The notes under the pieces were generated by a model. It was not told the DNA's origin, made no database searches, and saw only the letters and a list, made by a program, of their open reading frames with translations. Positions 9,946-12,605 of a stretch of DNA of 12,605 nucleotides are shown here, piece after piece. Both the position numbers and the translations under genes were made by a program. The stretch lies in contig JALVTX010000024.1 of NCBI GenBank assembly GCA_027035825.1, forward strand, positions 1-12,605, given 5' to 3'. Numbering within the stretch: the stretch's first letter is position 1; the number at the start of each line of letters is the position of its first letter. The stretch comes from Mariprofundaceae bacterium. Lineage in GTDB: Bacteria; Pseudomonadota; Zetaproteobacteria; Mariprofundales; Mariprofundaceae.

Positions 9946-10557
9946 ATGGCGGATTCGGGCCAGCACGTGGGCGAGGTGCGGCGCGTGCTGCGCGATTGCG
10001 ACGCCACGCTCATTCCGGTGGGCACGCGCATCACCATTCCGCAAGGCAGCGACGTGACCATCACGCAGGCCCTGGGCGGCAGCTACACCGTCAACGTTTA
10101 TGGCAACCTGGCGCGGATTGACGCCAGGGACGCCGATGCCCTGGGTTTCGAGCCGCCATCTGAGACGGCGCCGGAGGAAGGCGCGAAGTCGGTCGAGTCG
10201 GATCAGAAAGAGACCGGGCAGAAGCAGGCCGGGCCGGCGGCCGAGGTGAACGAGGAGCAGGTGTGGGCGGCGCTCTCCACCTGCTACGACCCGGAGATTC
10301 CGGTCAACATCGTTGAATTGGGGCTGATTTATCATGTGGACATCCAGCCCGTCGAGGGCGGCGGCAGTCGTGTCCACGTGGTGATGACGTTGACGGCGCC
10401 GGGCTGCGGCATGGGGCCAATCCTGGTCGAGGACGTGCGCGCCAAGCTGCTGGCGCTGGACGGCGTGCGCGAGGCCGACGTGGAACTGGTGTTCGACCCG
10501 CCCTGGGATCGCTCGATGATGAGCGAGGCCGCGCGCCTGCAACTGGGCCTGTTTTGA
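9946..10557 (+). CDS. sufT: SufT, long form with MIP18 (DUF59) domain
   Basis: Fe-S maturation or carrier factor; the MIP18 domain family helps deliver clusters to target proteins. The 203-residue protein has an N-terminal domain seen in long SufT proteins (RDCDATLIPVGTRITIPQG and ITQALGGSYTVN), an acidic Glu/Lys/Gln linker (about 69-100), and a C-terminal MIP18 domain with CYDPEIPVNIVELGLIY (D115, P116, E117), TLTAPGCGMGP (C154) and a final VFDPPWDRSMMSEAARLQLGLF-like end. GGAG at 9931-9934 suits ATG 9946; a GTG at 9934 overlapping the sufU stop as GTGA would add four residues and is also possible. Placement after sufU fits a last step of the pathway. Confidence 0.92.
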   Translation: MADSGQHVGEVRRVLRDCDATLIPVGTRITIPQGSDVTITQALGGSYTVNVYGNLARIDARDADALGFEPPSETAPEEGAKSVESDQKETGQKQAGPAAEVNEEQVWAALSTCYDPEIPVNIVELGLIYHVDIQPVEGGGSRVHVVMTLTAPGCGMGPILVEDVRAKLLALDGVREADVELVFDPPWDRSMMSEAARLQLGLF

Positions 10558-10579
10558 CCGAGAGGGGAGGCTGAAGCGG

Positions 10580-10894
10580 ATGGCGGAATGGGTGGACGTA
10601 TGCGCCGAGAGCGAGCTGACGCCGGGCCGCCGCAAGGTGGTCGTGACCGAGATCGGCCCCATCGCGGTGTTCAACCTGGGCGGGGAGCTTCATGCGATCG
10701 AGGATGTCTGCACGCATGATGGCGGCGAGCTGGCCAGCGGCGAGCTCGATGGCGACCAGATCATCTGCCCCCGCCACGGGGCGCGCTTCTGCATTCGCAA
10801 TGGCCGGGCGCTGACGCCGCCGGCCTACGAGGATATCGAGACGTTCCCCGTGCGCGTGCAAGGCGGCATGGTGCAGGTGGATATCGACGCCTGA
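10580..10894 (+). CDS. Rieske [2Fe-2S] ferredoxin
   Basis: Small soluble electron-transfer protein of the dioxygenase-ferredoxin type, 104 residues, no signal peptide or membrane anchor. The cluster ligands are C44-T-H46 and C63-P-R-H66, followed by GARF, the usual Rieske pattern. GGGGAGG at 10564-10570 lies nine bases before the ATG. It is 22 bases after sufT and looks like the last gene of the SUF operon. Homologues at the end of SUF clusters are common; whether it supplies electrons for cluster assembly or is simply a client is not known. The hairpin overlapping its stop may end the transcript. Confidence 0.93.
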   Translation: MAEWVDVCAESELTPGRRKVVVTEIGPIAVFNLGGELHAIEDVCTHDGGELASGELDGDQIICPRHGARFCIRNGRALTPPAYEDIETFPVRVQGGMVQVDIDA

Positions 10895-10908
10895 GCCGAC
10901 GCCGGCTC
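10893..10908. terminator. Short hairpin between convergent SUF operon and gltX
   Basis: GAGCCG-ACGC-CGGCTC makes a perfect 6-bp stem with a four-base loop, followed by TTCCCTT on the plus strand. It overlaps the Rieske gene's stop and lies six bases from the gltX stop. A two-way terminator is plausible, though the T tract is weak and broken. Confidence 0.45.
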
Positions 10909-10914
10909 TTCCCT

Positions 10915-12321
10915 TCAGACCGCTGGTTTGAGCGCCTCGATGCCGCGGCGGATGCGGCGCAGTGTTTCCTCGCGGCCCAGGAGCGCCAGCGTGGCGTCGA
11001 TCGGCGGCGAAACGGGGCCGCCGGAGACGAGGATGCGGATCGGTTGCGCCAGCCTCCCCATCTTGACGCCGTGGCGCTCGCACAGGCCCGAGATGAGCAC
11101 GTGGATGGCCTCGGCCGTCCAGTCCTCCAGCGCCGCGGCCTCGCGCGCGAAATCCTCGACAAGCGGCCATGCCGACGCCTTCAGGTGCTTGCGCACGGCC
11201 TTGTCGTCGTACTCGTCGGGCGCGGCATAGAAGAAACGCGCGCCGCTTGCCAGCTCCGCCAGGTTGCGCGAGCGCTCCTGCAACAGGGCGATGGCCCGGA
11301 CGAGGTCGGGCCCGCTCTCCGTGTCCGTCACGCCCAGCGCGGCGAGCCTCGCGCGCACGTCGTCCGCCAGCGCCTCGGGGCTGGCCGCGCGCAAGTAGTG
11401 GGCGTTGAGCCAGTCCAGCTTGTCCTGGTCGAAACGGGCGGCGGTCTTGCCCACGTCGCGCACGTCGAACAGCTCGATCAGCTCCTGGCGGGAAAACACC
11501 TCCTGGTCGCCGTGCGACCAGCCCAGCCGCGCCAGGTAGTTCACCATCGCGTCGGGCAGGTAGCCCGCCTCGCGGTATTCGGTGACGGCCACCGCGCCAT
11601 GGCGCTTGGACATCTTGGCGCCGTCCGGCCCGTGAATGAGCGGGATGTGCGCGAAGGACGGCATGGGCAGCCCCAGCGCCTCGTAGAGCTGCATCTGGCG
11701 GGGCGTGTTGTTGAGATGGTCGGCGCCGCGAATCACGTGGGTGATGCCCATGGCCGCGTCGTCCACGACGACGGCGAGATTGTAGGTGGGGCTGCCGTCC
11801 GAACGCATCAGGATGAGATCGTCCAGCTCGCGATTGTCGAACACCACGTCGCCCAACACCATGTCGCGCACCACGGTCTGGCCGGCGTCCGGCGAACGGA
11901 AGCGAATCACGTGCGGCGCATCCAGCGGCCCCGCGTCGCGATGGCGGCAGCGCCCGTCATACATCGGCTTCCTTCCCGCGGCGCGCTGCTCGGCGCGCAT
12001 CGCGTCCAGTTCTTCCTTGCTGCACCAGCAGCGGTAGGCCTTGCCCTCGGCGAGCAGCTTCTCCACCGCCGCCACGTGCGCCTCGCGGTTGCGGCTCTGG
12101 AACACCACGTCCTCGTCCCAGTCCAAGCCCAGCCATTGCAGGCCGTCGAGGATCACCCGCGTGGCCTCCTCGGTGGAGCGTTCGCGGTCGGTGTCCTCGA
12201 TGCGCAGCAGGAACTGGCCGCCGTGATGGCGGGCGTGCAGCCAGGAAAACAATGCCGTGCGCGCGCCGCCGATGTGCAGCATGCCGGTCGGGGATGGCGC
12301 GAAGCGGGTGCGAATGCTCAT
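10915..12321 (-). CDS. gltX: Glutamyl-tRNA synthetase
   Basis: Charges tRNA-Glu with glutamate in the cytoplasm. The 468-residue class I synthetase has FAPSPTGMLHIGGARTA at the N-terminus (HIGH-type motif at 16-19), the KMSKR loop at 236-240, and the zinc knuckle C98-x-C100-x24-C125-x-H127, at the same numbers as in E. coli GluRS. Length is also normal (E. coli 471). The anticodon-binding C-terminal domain is complete to the stop. On the minus strand GAGGA lies about seven bases before the ATG. It converges on the SUF operon with a 20-base gap. Its upstream region contains short repeats and then an insertion-sequence end, so its promoter may lie within or beyond these. Confidence 0.97.
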   Translation of the reverse strand: MSIRTRFAPSPTGMLHIGGARTALFSWLHARHHGGQFLLRIEDTDRERSTEEATRVILDGLQWLGLDWDEDVVFQSRNREAHVAAVEKLLAEGKAYRCWCSKEELDAMRAEQRAAGRKPMYDGRCRHRDAGPLDAPHVIRFRSPDAGQTVVRDMVLGDVVFDNRELDDLILMRSDGSPTYNLAVVVDDAAMGITHVIRGADHLNNTPRQMQLYEALGLPMPSFAHIPLIHGPDGAKMSKRHGAVAVTEYREAGYLPDAMVNYLARLGWSHGDQEVFSRQELIELFDVRDVGKTAARFDQDKLDWLNAHYLRAASPEALADDVRARLAALGVTDTESGPDLVRAIALLQERSRNLAELASGARFFYAAPDEYDDKAVRKHLKASAWPLVEDFAREAAALEDWTAEAIHVLISGLCERHGVKMGRLAQPIRILVSGGPVSPPIDATLALLGREETLRRIRRGIEALKPAV

Positions 12322-12382
12322 GTCGGGTTCCTCATGGAGGCCAGCCGGGCTGGCCGGGTTCAGGATTTGGCCGGAGATGTTG

Positions 12383-12411
12383 GCAAGGGCCCTTGCAAGC
12401 GCCCTTGCAAG
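12383..12411. repeat. Palindrome and 12-bp-spaced direct repeat in the gltX leader
   Basis: GCAAGGGCCCTTGC (12383-12396) is a perfect palindrome. GCCCTTGCAAG occurs twice, at 12389-12399 and 12401-12411, giving a 12-base period and two CTTGCAAG palindromes. It sits 62-90 bases upstream of the gltX start, in either the leader RNA or the promoter region. Confidence 0.6.
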
Positions 12412-12416
12412 GACGC

Positions 12417-12434
12417 CTGGAGGTCGCGCTCCAG
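12417..12434. repeat. Small inverted repeat upstream of gltX
   Basis: CTGGAG (12417-12422) and CTCCAG (12429-12434) pair perfectly across a six-base loop, next to the 12383-12411 repeats. Function unknown. Confidence 0.4.
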
Positions 12435-12479
12435 CAGCGGCGCGGATGCTATCGGATGGGATGGCCCACCTGAACCGTT

Positions 12480-12605
12480 TGTCCTAGTCCACTACATATG
12501 AGACAAAGGCGTGGATTCAGGCCGCCATTCTGGGATTGAGGCTGGCAAGATACTGTGCGGGCGGTAGGAGGTTCAAGGCCTTGTGCGGTCGGATGTGGTT
12601 GTAGA
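12480..12605 (-). mobile_element. End of an IS3/IS481-like insertion sequence (partial)
   Basis: The 3' end of a transposase enters from the right edge and stops at 12517. The 37 bases beyond it, to about 12480, would hold the terminal inverted repeat; TGTCC at 12480 is a candidate tip because such elements often end in TG. The true edge cannot be fixed without the other end. Confidence 0.55.
12517..12605 (-). CDS. Transposase C-terminus, integrase-core type (partial)
   Basis: Reading the minus strand from the window edge gives a 28-residue tail beginning YNHIRPHKALNLLPPAQYLA and ending before TGA at 12517-12519. The Y-N-x-x-R-P-H-x-A-L pattern followed by P-A-x-Y is the characteristic end of rve-type DDE transposases of the IS3 and IS481 families. 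The catalytic residues lie outside the window, so intactness cannot be judged. Confidence 0.8.
   Translation of the reverse strand, partial: YNHIRPHKALNLLPPAQYLASLNPRMAA

Noticed and set aside
12383..12411. CRISPR-like repeat
   Set aside because: Two 11-base copies one base apart; no spacers.
11044..12501. Long plus-strand open frame opposite gltX
   Set aside because: gltX on the other strand is full-length with all active-site motifs; the plus-strand reading is a shadow.

Overview
This window looks like chromosome from a GC-rich proteobacterium, most likely gamma or beta. Three things suggest this: the psd-pssA-leuA gene order, a SUF operon led by an Rrf2 regulator of the gammaproteobacterial type, and a GluRS with the E. 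coli-type zinc knuckle. I cannot name a genus. Almost all genes are on the plus strand and tightly packed, many with 4-base stop/start overlaps; gltX and an insertion-sequence remnant at the right edge are on the minus strand.

Layout. Positions 44-1494 hold psd and pssA, the two steps from CDP-diacylglycerol to phosphatidylethanolamine, encoded in reverse pathway order and overlapping by 4 bases. Positions 1495-1768 are a 274-base leader before leuA with a good sigma70-like promoter, a short Leu-containing ORF and two GC-rich perfect palindromes, which may be an attenuator. leuA (1769-3310) encodes 2-isopropylmalate synthase. A promoter with an IscR-like palindrome over its -10 box (3349-3381) starts the SUF operon: Rrf2 regulator, sufB, [inserted cassette], sufC, sufD, sufS, sufU, sufT and a Rieske ferredoxin (3407-10894). 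A short hairpin at 10893-10908 separates this from convergent gltX (10915-12321, minus). The right end holds the 3' end of an IS3/IS481-like transposase (12517-12605, minus).

The SUF genes form one pathway. SufS takes sulfur from cysteine, SufU probably accepts it, SufB-SufC-SufD assemble the cluster using ATP, and SufT helps deliver or mature clusters. The Rrf2 protein probably senses cluster status and represses its own operon. LeuA's pathway partner isopropylmalate isomerase is an Fe-S enzyme, which gives a loose link to its neighbour.

The most unusual region is 5385-6173. This compact 789-bp unit sits between sufB and sufC, has clearly lower GC than its surroundings, and is bounded by imperfect 25-bp inverted repeats, each built from three 8-bp units. 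It carries one gene, whose start codon lies at the edge of the left repeat and whose stop lies 3 bases before the right repeat. The protein is unfamiliar but shows a plausible PD-(D/E)XK nuclease signature (E55, D97, E112-A-K114). It looks like a single-gene mobile cassette that inserted into an essential-type operon without breaking either neighbour.
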